NCBI RefSeq assembly: GCF_900111275.1
Contig: NZ_FOGR01000001.1
Span: 124,001-188,000, forward strand
Source of the DNA: Rhizobium sp. NFR03
Lineage (GTDB): Bacteria > Pseudomonadota > Alphaproteobacteria > Rhizobiales > Rhizobiaceae
Length of the DNA stretch: 64,000 nt
Reading direction: 5' to 3'
The notes below the pieces were generated by a model. That model ran no database searches. It worked only from the letters and a program-made list of their open reading frames with translations, and was not told the origin of the DNA. Each line of letters starts with the position of its first letter. Within the stretch, counting starts at the first letter, position 1. The translations under genes and the position numbers were made by a program. Shown one piece after another: positions 20,297 through 30,200 of this stretch.

Positions 20297-20667
20297 GGCT
20301 TGGCGACATGCTCGACGGTGACCGCGACGTAGTCCAGTACGCCGGGCACGGGCGCGTTCGGCTTGCGGATGGAGATCTTCGCCCTGTGGATCTGCGGCCA
20401 GCGGGCGCACAGCATTTCGGCTATTTCCAGCGCCAGCGCTTCGATGAGATAGCGCCTGCGGCCGGTGATGATCTTCTCGATCTCGGCAAAGGCGATGCCG
20501 TAATGCACCGTATCCTCGATTCGATCCTCCCGCAGCGCCGAACCCTGCTCGACCACCAGTTCGGCATCGACAAAGAATCTCTGCCCGAGAAACTCCTCCT
20601 CGTCGTGAACGCCGTGCCGCGCGAAGAAGGCGCAGTTCTTGAGCGTGATCGTATAGGTCGGCGTCAT
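20293..20667 (-). CDS. folB: Dihydroneopterin aldolase
   Basis: 124 residues, the normal size. FolB cleaves 7,8-dihydroneopterin to 6-hydroxymethyl-7,8-dihydropterin and glycolaldehyde. The segments LKNCAFFARHGVHDEEEFLG and ALREDRIEDTVHYGIAFAEI and the C-terminal IRKPNAPVPGVLDYVAV are family-typical. ATG 20667 has AGGAG 8 bases upstream; an upstream in-frame ATG at 20697 lacks one. It lies between folP and folK. Confidence 0.95.
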   Translation of the reverse strand: MTPTYTITLKNCAFFARHGVHDEEEFLGQRFFVDAELVVEQGSALREDRIEDTVHYGIAFAEIEKIITGRRRYLIEALALEIAEMLCARWPQIHRAKISIRKPNAPVPGVLDYVAVTVEHVAKP

Positions 20668-20748
20668 ATCAGGATCTCCTGCCGATAGGGGAAGCAACCG
20701 CTTTTCGCAGATGCCGCCGAGAAAATTTGCCGAAACGCTTGGAAGCCG

Positions 20749-21612
20749 TCAGGGTCGTCCCGCGAGTATAGCATCCGCGACCATCAGGGCGTCCCTGTTG
20801 AATGCGACATCGTGGACGCGAAATATCGCGCCGCCGGCAAGGCGCGCAGCCGTCGTCGTCGCTGCCGTTGCGACATCGCGCGCGCCCGCCTCCCGGCCGG
20901 TGACCGCCCCGAGGAACCGCTTGCGCGACGTCCCGATCAGCAGCTTGTGCCCGAGGCAATGCAACTCCCCGAGCCTTGCCATCAGCGCCCAGCTTTCGGA
21001 TGCGTCCTTGGCAAAACCGAAACCCGGATCGAGAACGATGGCGTCGGCGGCGATTCCGGCATCCCCGGCGATCTCCAGCGACCGGCTGAAGAACAGCCTC
21101 TGGTCCTCGATCACATCCTCGGCCTTCACTCGTCCGCGCCCTGTATGCATGATGCAGACGCCCGCGCCTGCTTGCGCCACGACGGCAGCGATATCAGGCT
21201 CCCGCTGAAGGCCGTGCACATCGTTGACGATATGCGCTCCGGCCGCTAGCGCCAGACGTGCCGTCTCCGCACGGTAGGTGTCGACGGAAATCAGAGCGTC
21301 CGTCTCGCGCGCCATCCACTCGATGACCGGAAGAACACGATCCTGCTCCTGCGCCGGGGAGACCGCCTCGGCTCCGGGGCGCGTCGATTCGCCACCGATA
21401 TCGAGAATGGCGGCGCCGTTCTCCAGACAGGCGCGCGCATGCGCAAGCGCTGCGTCGATATCGAGAAAGCTGCCACCGTCCGAGAAGGAATCGGGCGTCA
21501 CGTTGACGATCGCCATGAGCACGCCCTTTGGTCCCAGCGTCAGGCTGCGGCCATGCGCCAGCGACCAGTCGAAGGCGGTGAAGGGATCGGCGGCATCGAG
21601 GGAATCAACCAT
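20749..21612 (-). CDS. folP: Dihydropteroate synthase
   Basis: 287 residues. FolP joins 6-hydroxymethyl-7,8-dihydropterin pyrophosphate to p-aminobenzoate and is the target of sulfonamides. Family signatures are MAIVNVTPDSFSDGG and ILDIGGESTRPGAEAV near the N-terminus, IVNDVHGLQ, ILDPGFGFAK-like VLDPGFGFAKDASES, and LLIGTSRKRFLG. It is the first gene of the leftward fol operon, 81 bases ahead of folB. Confidence 0.97.
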   Translation of the reverse strand: MVDSLDAADPFTAFDWSLAHGRSLTLGPKGVLMAIVNVTPDSFSDGGSFLDIDAALAHARACLENGAAILDIGGESTRPGAEAVSPAQEQDRVLPVIEWMARETDALISVDTYRAETARLALAAGAHIVNDVHGLQREPDIAAVVAQAGAGVCIMHTGRGRVKAEDVIEDQRLFFSRSLEIAGDAGIAADAIVLDPGFGFAKDASESWALMARLGELHCLGHKLLIGTSRKRFLGAVTGREAGARDVATAATTTAARLAGGAIFRVHDVAFNRDALMVADAILAGRP

Positions 21613-21750
21613 AGCGGATCTCGGCGAAAAGGCCGACCTTGTGGGGTTGCAGCGCTAACCTTGTTTCAAGACGGCAGGCCGTTTCCAGTTGCGCTTACCC
21701 AGCCTATGCCCCAAGCTTCAGGCGACATCAACCGCCGAGACAGCTTATCC

Positions 21751-22392
21751 ATGACCACCGCCCGCAAATTCCTCCTCGTCCCGCTGGCGGCCCTTCTCAT
21801 GATCACGGAACCGCTGACTGCCGGGGCGGAAACGGTGATGAACAAGACGATCACCTATTTCTCCGTCGGCGGCCGTACCGCGGCGGAACTCGACGCCGCG
21901 CTCTCGTCGCAAGGTCCCCAGATGCGGGAGACGGGCGCGCGGCATCCCGGTGCCACACGCATCAAGTTCGGGGGGATGGTGAGCTATGTCCGCCGCGGCC
22001 GCCTCTGTGCCGTCGGCAGCGCACGCGTGACCCTCAACACCCGCCTCATCCTGCCGCGTTGGAAGAACCGCAATACAGCCGGCCGCGATCTCGGTCTCGT
22101 CTGGGACACGCTGTCGAGCGACATCAAGCGCCACGAGGAGCGTCACGCCGAGATTGCCCGCAACCACGCGCGCGACATGGAAAAGACGTTCCTGTCGCTC
22201 CCGCCGGAGGTGGATTGCGAGCGGATGCAGGCCCGGGTTGCCCGCGCCAGCGAAGACGCGATCGCCGCACACGACAAGGATCAGGCCGCCTTCGACCGCC
22301 GCGAAGCCGCCAATTTCGACCTGCGCATGGTGCGGCTGCTCCAGTATCGCCTGGAGCGCATGATGAAACCCGGCGAGACCAAAACCCGCTGA
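21751..22392 (+). CDS. DUF922 domain protein, putative secreted Zn-peptidase
   Basis: 213 residues. An N-terminal signal peptide (KFLLVPLAALLMITEPLTAG, cleavage near AGAE) is followed by a DUF922-type domain. The motif IKRHEERHAEIARNHARDME contains HEERH, an HExxH zinc-metallopeptidase-like site, with further charged helices after it. DUF922 proteins are predicted periplasmic metalloproteases; no substrate is known. The start at ATG 21751 places the signal peptide correctly, though the ribosome binding site is poor. It diverges from folP. Confidence 0.8.
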   Translation: MTTARKFLLVPLAALLMITEPLTAGAETVMNKTITYFSVGGRTAAELDAALSSQGPQMRETGARHPGATRIKFGGMVSYVRRGRLCAVGSARVTLNTRLILPRWKNRNTAGRDLGLVWDTLSSDIKRHEERHAEIARNHARDMEKTFLSLPPEVDCERMQARVARASEDAIAAHDKDQAAFDRREAANFDLRMVRLLQYRLERMMKPGETKTR

Positions 22393-22751
22393 GAGCGGCA
22401 TCGTCGTGGCAACAACTCACTGATGATTTCTAGCGATAGTGACGGCGCGCAAGATCGGCTATAGTCTAATCATCGGAAGCCAAGAAGAAACGAAGCTTCC
22501 AATGCCGATGCCGCCAAGATGTGCATCGAGGCCGTTGTTTTTCCGGCTTCAAGACCATGAAGATATTCGCAAGGACCTGTCGGAACCGGATCGCGTGGCG
22601 ACCGGACACGTCGAGCCCTGCACCACTGTTCTCCTGGCGTATCCTATTGCCGCAGATGATCCCTCCCTCATCCGCGTGCGATGCGCCCTCCTGCCCCGCT
22701 TGTCCCTGTGACAGGCGGGGCTTTTTTTGGGCGGAAACGATACGGACCGGA
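22393..22751. other. Gene-poor region with orphan terminator
   Basis: 359 bases between the DUF922 gene and the ferredoxin gene. It ends with a strong rightward terminator (22693-22728) lying 300 bases after the nearest rightward stop. A TATAGT at 22460-22465 could be a -10 element, but the -35 is weak. Reading frames here (for example to a stop at 22711) have no family resemblance. A small RNA or a long DUF922 3'-UTR would explain it. Confidence 0.4.
22693..22728 (+). terminator. Strong rho-independent terminator
   Basis: A 12-bp stem (22693-22704 with 22710-22721, one G-U pair) with a 5-base loop is followed by seven T residues. It faces rightward. The only upstream rightward gene ends 300 bases before it, so it may terminate an unannotated transcript. 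Confidence 0.88.
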
Positions 22752-23072
22752 TCAGGCCTGCCGTTCAGGCACATGCACGATGAGCCCGTCCAGCGCGTCG
22801 CTCATCTTGATCTGACAGCTCAACCGCGAGGTCGGCCGGACGTCGTAAGCGAAGTCCAGCATGTCCTCTTCCATGGCTTCCGGAGCGCCGACGGCCGCCG
22901 TCCATGCCTCATCGATATAGACATGACAGGTGGCACAGGCGCAGGCGCCGCCGCACTCAGCCTCGATGCCGGGCACGGAATTACGGACCGCATTTTCCAT
23001 GACGGTCGATCCGGTCTGGACGTCCAGCTCGTGGCGGGTGCCGTCAAAGGCGATGATGCTGAGTTTTGTCAT
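22752..23072 (-). CDS. 2Fe-2S ferredoxin (adrenodoxin/putidaredoxin type)
   Basis: 106 residues, standard for vertebrate-type ferredoxins. The cluster cysteines are in [14 protein letters not shown] (Cys-x5-Cys-x2-Cys) and in [16 protein letters not shown]. Such ferredoxins carry electrons to cytochrome P450s or to heme-modifying and Fe-S systems; no partner reductase or P450 lies in the window. ATG 23072 ([11 protein letters not shown]) fits the family start, with no clear ribosome binding site. It lies 172 bases after the HPt gene on the same strand. Confidence 0.93.
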   Translation of the reverse strand: MTKLSIIAFDGTRHELDVQTGSTVMENAVRNSVPGIEAECGGACACATCHVYIDEAWTAAVGAPEAMEEDMLDFAYDVRPTSRLSCQIKMSDALDGLIVHVPERQA

Positions 23073-23244
23073 GATGCGCGGTCTCGGATGCTCGATGCGC
23101 GGACCGCCAGTGCCAGAAACGGGCACGACGCCCGCAAAAAGGGGTGCCCGTTTTTCTCACACTGTTTCAGGCAGGCCGTCAAGAAAGCAGGTCGATTTGC
23201 CTGCTTTCCCTTCACCGACAGCCGTAACCATACGCGTCAGGCCG

Positions 23245-23613
23245 TCACCGGCAGAGCTTGAGAATGAAAATTTCCGTATCGAGGACGGCGGACGAGAGCG
23301 AGGCGAGCGTTTCGGAATCCTCCGGTCGTTCCTCGACGGACGCTGCGACATGCGCGACCGTGAAAGCACCGACGGCCAGAGCCGCACCCTTCAGCCGATG
23401 CGCAGCGGCCTTGCGAACCAGTGCGTCTTCCACCAGCAGCTCCTTGACGATCTGGCGCGACTGACGCGCAAAGATCTGGAGAACTTCCAGTTCCAGCGCC
23501 TTGTCGCCCATCGTCTGGTTGGCGAGGTGAACGAGGTCGATAGGGCGTCCGCGGGAATGACGATGGCCGAATGCGGTTTCGGGACTGTCGAAGGCGATAT
23601 TGAGGGCGGCCAT
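23245..23613 (-). CDS. Stand-alone HPt (histidine phosphotransfer) protein
   Basis: 122 residues. The HPt signature is AAAHRLKGAALAVGA near residues 69-83, with the phospho-accepting His followed by xLKG. It carries no kinase or receiver domain and so would act as a phosphorelay shuttle in the cytoplasm. ATG 23613 has AAGGA about 8 bases upstream. No cognate kinase is adjacent. CckA, SixA and the giant polar protein are in the same window, but a functional link is only inference. It is not ChpT, which has a different two-domain form. Confidence 0.87.
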   Translation of the reverse strand: MAALNIAFDSPETAFGHRHSRGRPIDLVHLANQTMGDKALELEVLQIFARQSRQIVKELLVEDALVRKAAAHRLKGAALAVGAFTVAHVAASVEERPEDSETLASLSSAVLDTEIFILKLCR

Positions 23614-24206
23614 GCACGTTTCCTTGTTCTGTTTTCCAACGCTGCCGGCTCGTTGCGGAACATCCCGCAGGCTCGGAATCCGGGTGACGGACGCGGCGAA
23701 AACGAGCGGGTCATCGGAAGGCTGAAGCCCCTATGTGCCCGGCCGGTCGCTGCACCGCCGTCTCCTGTGGATTTCACAGCAGCCGGCCTGCTATCAGATG
23801 AAAAACGGGCGCAATCAGGGCGCCTTTTCTCAAGTATGGTTAACGAACGAAAACATCCGGCATTGCAGGGCCTTCACGCCGTATCGGGCCCGATTTCCGT
23901 TAAGAACTTGTTAGGATTTTAACGAATGCCCGGGGGCGTTAATTGTAAGACTACCCCGGATGTGTCACTACGATACGTTACAGGATACCGGTTTCCCAAA
24001 AGGGTCCGGCATCCCTCCGGGAGCCTCTTTCCATGGCTGTGCGACCATGGGAGAAGCATCACCGGTCGCGGTATGAAATTGGTGCGGTCATTGTATTGCG
24101 TGCATCCAATGCGCAGGAACTGTCCTCACCCCCGATCCGGCATTGTCGGCAGCCATGAGAGCTGCGCGATGTCGAGACGGAAAGTTCGGTAACGAGGCGT
24201 ATCTGC
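23614..24206. other. Long divergent leader between HPt gene and giant coiled-coil gene
   Basis: 593 bases with no supported gene. It holds TTAA-rich CtrA-like half-sites (23900-23923, TTAAC also near 23840) and is likely to contain both divergent promoters. The 88-codon frame starting at 23926 has no ribosome binding site or family resemblance. Confidence 0.5.
23900..23923 (+). promoter_or_regulatory. CtrA-like binding site upstream of the giant gene
   Basis: TTAA-GAACTTG-TTAG (23900-23914) is one base off the CtrA consensus TTAA-N7-TTAA, and another TTAAC follows at 23919-23923. The site lies about 290 bases before the giant gene and a similar distance from the HPt gene. CtrA is the output of CckA in this class. 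The match is suggestive only. Confidence 0.35.
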
Positions 24207-27200
24207 ATGGCGACGAACAAGAGCAATGAGTCGATCGACGACAAGGCCTTCCAAGCGCTCGAAGACGCTTTGAGGATCGATTTCGACGAACTGAAGTCCG
24301 CTCTCAACGAGACGCCGCCGGAAGCAGGCCGCCCTGCACCGAAGGCCCAGACCGGGGCAACCGCCGCGCAGGCCCCTTCCCCATCGCGCACGACAGGAAG
24401 TGCAAAGCCTGCCCAGCCGGCCGCTCCCCGGCAGGCTCAGGCCCAGCCTCGCGCCGCTCAGCCTGTCGATGACCCGCTCGCGCCGCCGCGCAGCCTTGCG
24501 CCGGAACCGGTTCCCGCTGCGCCGGGCGCGAAATCGCCGATCTTCGCACCTGCCAATGACGACAGCCGTCGCACCGCGCCGGCCATGCTGCGCTCGCTTG
24601 AAAACCGCTCCGGTCGCGCCGCCATGCGCGGCGCTGTCGTTTTGTCGCTCGTCTGGATCCTCGGCGGCCTTGGCATCGCCAACCTGCTCTACGGACCTGA
24701 AATCTGGCAGATCCGTTCTCTGGCGGCCCTTGCCGCCCTGCCGGGCGCCATCGTTTCCGCCATTTTCATCCTCCTGCCCGTCATGCTCTTCTTCGCTTTC
24801 GGCGTCATGATGTCGCGCGCACAGGAGATGCGGAACGCCGCCCGCTCAATGACGGAGGTCGCGCTCCGTCTCGCGGAGCCGGAAACCACCGCGTCCGACC
24901 GCATCATGACGGTCGGTCAGGCCGTCCGCCGCGAAGTTTCCGCCATGAACGAAGGCATCGAGCGGACCATCGCCCGCGCGACCGAGCTGGAAACGCTCGT
25001 TCATTCGGAAGTCAACGCGCTCGAGCGCAGCTACAGCGACAACGAATTGCGGGTCCGCACGCTCGTCCAGGAACTCGGCCTCGAGCGCGAAGCGATCGTC
25101 GGCCATGCAGAACGCATCCGCTCTTCCATTACCGGCGTCCATGCCCAGCTGCGCGACGACCTGACGAATGCCAGCGAAGACCTGCAGACGCGCCTTGCGA
25201 CCTCGGGTGAAGCAGCGGCCTCGCTGATCGAGACCCGCGCTGCGGCGCTGATGGAGAAGTCGCAGGCCGCATCGCAGTCGATCAGCACGCTCCTCAGCAC
25301 CCGCACCGATGCGCTCGTCAGCGGCCTCACCACGGCCGGCGCCGACATCACCAGCGAGTTCGACACGCGACTGGAGGCCCTGAACCACACGCTCATCAAG
25401 CGTGGACAGCAGCTTCTCGGTCAGTTCGAGACGCGCGCCTCAACACTCGACAGCAACACCGAGAAGCTGAACGCTGCCTTGAACGAGCGCGCCCGTCAGC
25501 TGAACGAGACGCTGATCGCCCGCACGCGCGACCTGAACGAAAGCCTCGTCATCGGTCAGCAGGCTATCACCGGCGGCCTCGACGACATTCTCAACACGCT
25601 GAACGGCGCGCTCGACGAAAAGGGCGCCAGCTTCCGCCAGAACCTGAAGACCGCGGCAGACGACGCCATCATGGATCTCGACCTGCGCTCCGGCTTCTTC
25701 GAGGAGAAGCTGCAGGGCACGGTCGGTCAGCTGGCCACCACCTTCGACAGCCGCTTCCACGAGTTCGCCACCGCCTTCGACCGGCGCGCGGGCCTGCTGG
25801 ACGCCAAGATGGCCGACAGCCTTTCGCGCATCGACCAGTCCGTGGCCGGCGGTTCCGACACGCTGGGCCGTCTGCTCGACGACGGTCTGGAGAAATTCCA
25901 CTCGGCCATCACCGATCAGTCGCTTTCCATCGCCACGACGCTTGGCGCCTCACAGGCCATGATCGAGGAGAGCATCTCCGCGCGCGCCGGTGAAATGGAC
26001 AGTGTGATCGGTCAGGCTCACGAGCGGATCGACACCGTTCTGGCTGCCCGCTCCGGCTCGCTCATGAGCGCCCTTACCGCCGCGCAGGACCGCATCGAGT
26101 CCGATTTCGCCGAACGCGCCGACAGCATCGAAGCCACACTCGGCACCACCCAGGCTCGTCTCGCCGAGACGCTGGATGCCCGCACCGGCGCGCTCATGGA
26201 AGGGCTCGGCGCTTCCGAGACCCGCATCGGCGCCCTCCTCACCGAGCGCACCGGCGTCGTGACATCCGCTCTGGAAACGACCGAGCGGCGCCTGTCGGAC
26301 GCCTTTGACACCCGCAGCGAACGTCTTCTCGGCGCTCTCGAAACGTCTCGCGGAAATATCGAGCAGGCTTTCGCGACCCGTAGCGACGATGTGGCCGCGG
26401 CCATCGGCAATGCCGAGCAGCGGCTTCAGGAGACGCTGGACAGCCGTGCCCGCGGCCTGCTCCAGGGTCTCGACGCCGCACAGGATCGTATCGAAGGGTC
26501 TTTCGCCGCACGCGCCGACGACCTCGCGAGCACCATCGCCACAAGCCACCAGCGTCTCGATGAAACGCTTTCGGACCGCACGCTTGAACTCTCCGTCATG
26601 CTGGCCGCCGGCACCGAAGCGCTTGATGGCACGCTGGAAGGCAATGCCGAGCGGATCGACGCGATCATGGCAGCCCGCGCCGCGACGATCACGGAAACGC
26701 TGTCCGGCAATACTACGCGCATCGAAACCCTGATGAGCGAACGCGCCGGCGCGCTGAACGCCAGTCTGTCGACGGCTGTGGGAACCATCGAAGGTGCCTT
26801 CACCGGCACGGTCGAGCGCATCGACGATATGATCAGCGAACGCACCATGACGCTCTCCGGCGTGCTCGCAAGTTCCACGGCCGCACTCGAAGGGACAGCC
26901 GAACAGATCGACACCATGCTGAACGAGCGCACGCTCGAACTTTCCGGCGTCCTTGCGGGCACCACAGCCGGCATGGAAAGCCTTTTTGAAGGCACGACGG
27001 AGCAGATCGACACGCTCCTCTCCCGTGGCACGTCGACCCTGTCGGACACGCTGTCGGGCGCAACGCGCATCATCGACCGCACCTTTGCCGGCACGGCGGA
27101 ACGGATCGACGAAGTGATGGCAGAGCGCACGACGCGCCTTGCCGGCGTTCTTGCGGGCTCCACGGCGGCCATCGAGGGCACGAGCGAGCAGCTCGACCAG

Positions 27201-30200
27201 ATTTTGTCGCGCGGAACGAGCGCTCTCGGCAACACCCTGACCGACGCCACCCGCAACCTCGACAACACGTTCGCAGGCAAGGCCGAGCGTATCGACGCGA
27301 TCATGACAGAGCGCACCATGACGCTCTCCGGCGTCCTCGCCTCCTCGACTGCCGGCATCGAAAGCGCCATCGAAGGCACCGCCGAACAGATCGACCTCGT
27401 CCTCACACGCGGCACCACCAACCTCACCGGCGCCCTGTCGGATGCGACGCGCACGCTGGACAACACCTTCTCGGGCACCGCCGAGCGTATCGATGAGATC
27501 CTCACCGAGCGCACAATGACGCTCTCCGGCGTCCTCGCCTCCTCCACCGCCGGCATCGAAAGTGCGGTCGAAGGCACCGCCGAACAAATCGACCTCGTCC
27601 TCACACGTGGCACCACCAACCTCACCGGCGCCCTGTCGGATGCGACGCGCACGCTGGACAACACCTTCTCGGGCACCGCCGAGCGTATCGATGAGATCCT
27701 CACCGAGCGCACCATGACGCTCTCCGGCGTCCTCGCTTCCTCGACCGCTGGTATCGAAAGCGCCGTCGAAGGTGCGGCCGAACAGATCGACCGGGTTCTC
27801 TCCTCGAACACGGACACTCTCGCAAGCAAGCTCGCCACGGCAACCCAGACGCTCGATCGGACCTTCGACGGCACAGCCGAGCGTATCGAAGACATCATGG
27901 CAGAGCGCACCATGTCTCTTTCGGGCGTGCTCGCCTCCTCCACCGCCGGCATCGAAAGCGCCGTCGAAGGTACGGCCGAGCAGATCGACCGTGTTCTCTC
28001 ACGCGGCACGACCAACCTCACGGGCGCCCTGTCGGACGCGACCCGCGCACTCGACGGCACGTTCTCGGGCACGGCCGAGCGCATCGACGACATCATGACC
28101 GAGCGCACCATGACGCTCTCGGGCGTGCTCGCTTCCTCGACCGCCGGCATCGAAAGCGCGATCGAAGGCACCGTGGACCAGATCGACCAGGTCATCGCAA
28201 GCCGCACCTCCACGCTCTCTCAGACGCTCGACCAGGCGGCGCGGACGCTCGACACCACCCTTTCCGGCTCGACCCGGGCGCTCGACGAGGTCCTGTCGGA
28301 GCGGACGATGTCCCTCTCTGGCGTTCTTGCATCGTCCACGGCCGGCATCGAAGGCGTGATCGAAAGCACCGCGGAACAGATCGACACGCTGCTGGCCCGC
28401 GGCACGTCGGGCCTGTCGGCCGCGCTGTCCGGCGCAACGACCCTGCTGGACGGCACGCTCGCCGGCTCCGCAGAGCGCATCGATGCCGTCCTGGCCGCAC
28501 GCGCCCGCGAACTCGCGGCCACCACCTCTGCCATCGAAAGCGCCGTCGAAGGCAATGCCGACGACATCAACGCGGTCCTCGTCCGCGGTGCCTCGAACAT
28601 AAAGAGCACCCTTTCGGAAGCGACGCGTCATCTCGACAAGACAATTTCGGGTACGGCTGGCAATATCGACGAGATGCTCGCAACCCGCACATCGGCACTT
28701 TCCGATGTCCTCACCGGCTCCACCACGGCGATCGAAAACGCCATGGAGGGGACCACCGAGCGGCTTGATTTCGTGCTTGCCACCAGTGCCTCCAGCCTCA
28801 GCGACATGCTGAACGACGCGACCGGGTCCATCGAGCAGCGCGCAGCCGTCCTTTCCGGCTCGCTCTCGAGCGCCACGGACCGCATCGAGCGCGCACTCGA
28901 CGGCACAACCATGCGCCTTGGCAGCATGATCGACGATCACGCTCGCGCACTCGACGAAACGCTCACCGGCCAGACGGCATCTCTCGACAACCGGCTTGCC
29001 GAACGCACCGAAGACCTTTCGCGCATCCTCGTCGGCCGGGCGTCTGAAATGGGCGATACGCTGGCAACCCGCGTCGAGGATATCGCCGACCAGCTCTCCT
29101 TCCGCGCAACGGCGATCGCCGAGACGATGACCGACCGCATCGGCGAAATCGACCGCAACCTGACGGCCCGCACGGCTGGAATCGCCGAAGACATGACCGG
29201 CCGCGTCAACGCCATCGCCGGCACGATGACAGGCGCAAGCGGCGAGATCGCCGGTGCCCTTTCCGCCCACGCGGCCGAACTCGCCGCTGCTATCGATACC
29301 CGGGCAGGCGCAATCGAGCAGACCCTGTCGGCTCGCGCCGCCAGCCTCGACCAGACGATGTCCACGACGGAAGACCGTCTGCGCGTCACGCTCGACACGC
29401 GCATCGACGCCCTGAACACGGCGGTCACCGCAGGATCCGCACAGCTCTCCGATATGCTCAACGATCAGGCGGCCACCATCGCCACCACGATCGCGGCCAG
29501 CGCCGGAATGCTGGAAATGACGCTCGAGGAACGCCAGGAGGCGCTTGCCCGGACGATCGACCAGAGTGCGGAAGCCCTCGACAACCGGCTGCGCGACAGC
29601 ACAGCGCGCGTCGCCGTGCGCCTCGGCGACACCACGGCCGAACTGACGCGCGCCGCCGATAGCCTGACCGAGCGCATGGACACCTCCATCACCGGCATCA
29701 ACACCCGCTTCGACGAAACCGGCGCCCGTATCGAGACAAGCCTCGGCCAGCTCGAAACACGCATCCGCGACAGTGTCGGCAGTGTCGACACGCTGGTGAA
29801 TGACGCCGGCAACCGCATCGCGGGCACGCTGTCCGAACGCGTCTCGGAACTCGACCATGCCAGCCGCACTGCTGCTGAGCGCATTTCCGGTAGCCTTGCG
29901 GGCCGCACGGAGGAAATCGCCCGCATCAGCAGCGAAGCGGCCGAACGTATCGCCGAAACGCTGGCGTCGCGGACCGGCGAGCTGGACCGGATCAGCAGCG
30001 AAGCCGCAACGCGGATCGAATCCACCATCGAGCGCGGTACAGGTCGCATCGAGGAACGGCTGGGCACCATGGATCGCGCCCTGACCGTCGGTCTCGACAA
30101 TGTCAGCCGTACCATCGAAGGCAAGGCTGCCCATCTCGTCGGAAGCTTGCGCAGCGCCGTATCCGATACGACGCAGGACATCGACGCCGAGGCCGTTCGG

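Noticed and set aside
22439-22711. 90-codon frame before the orphan terminator
   Set aside because: No ribosome binding site at the first ATG, no family resemblance; the terminator stem overlaps its end. A non-coding transcript seems at least as likely.
27318-28505. Regular repeats resembling a CRISPR array
   Set aside because: Units are contiguous, 198 bp, without spacers, and keep one reading frame; they are coding repeats.
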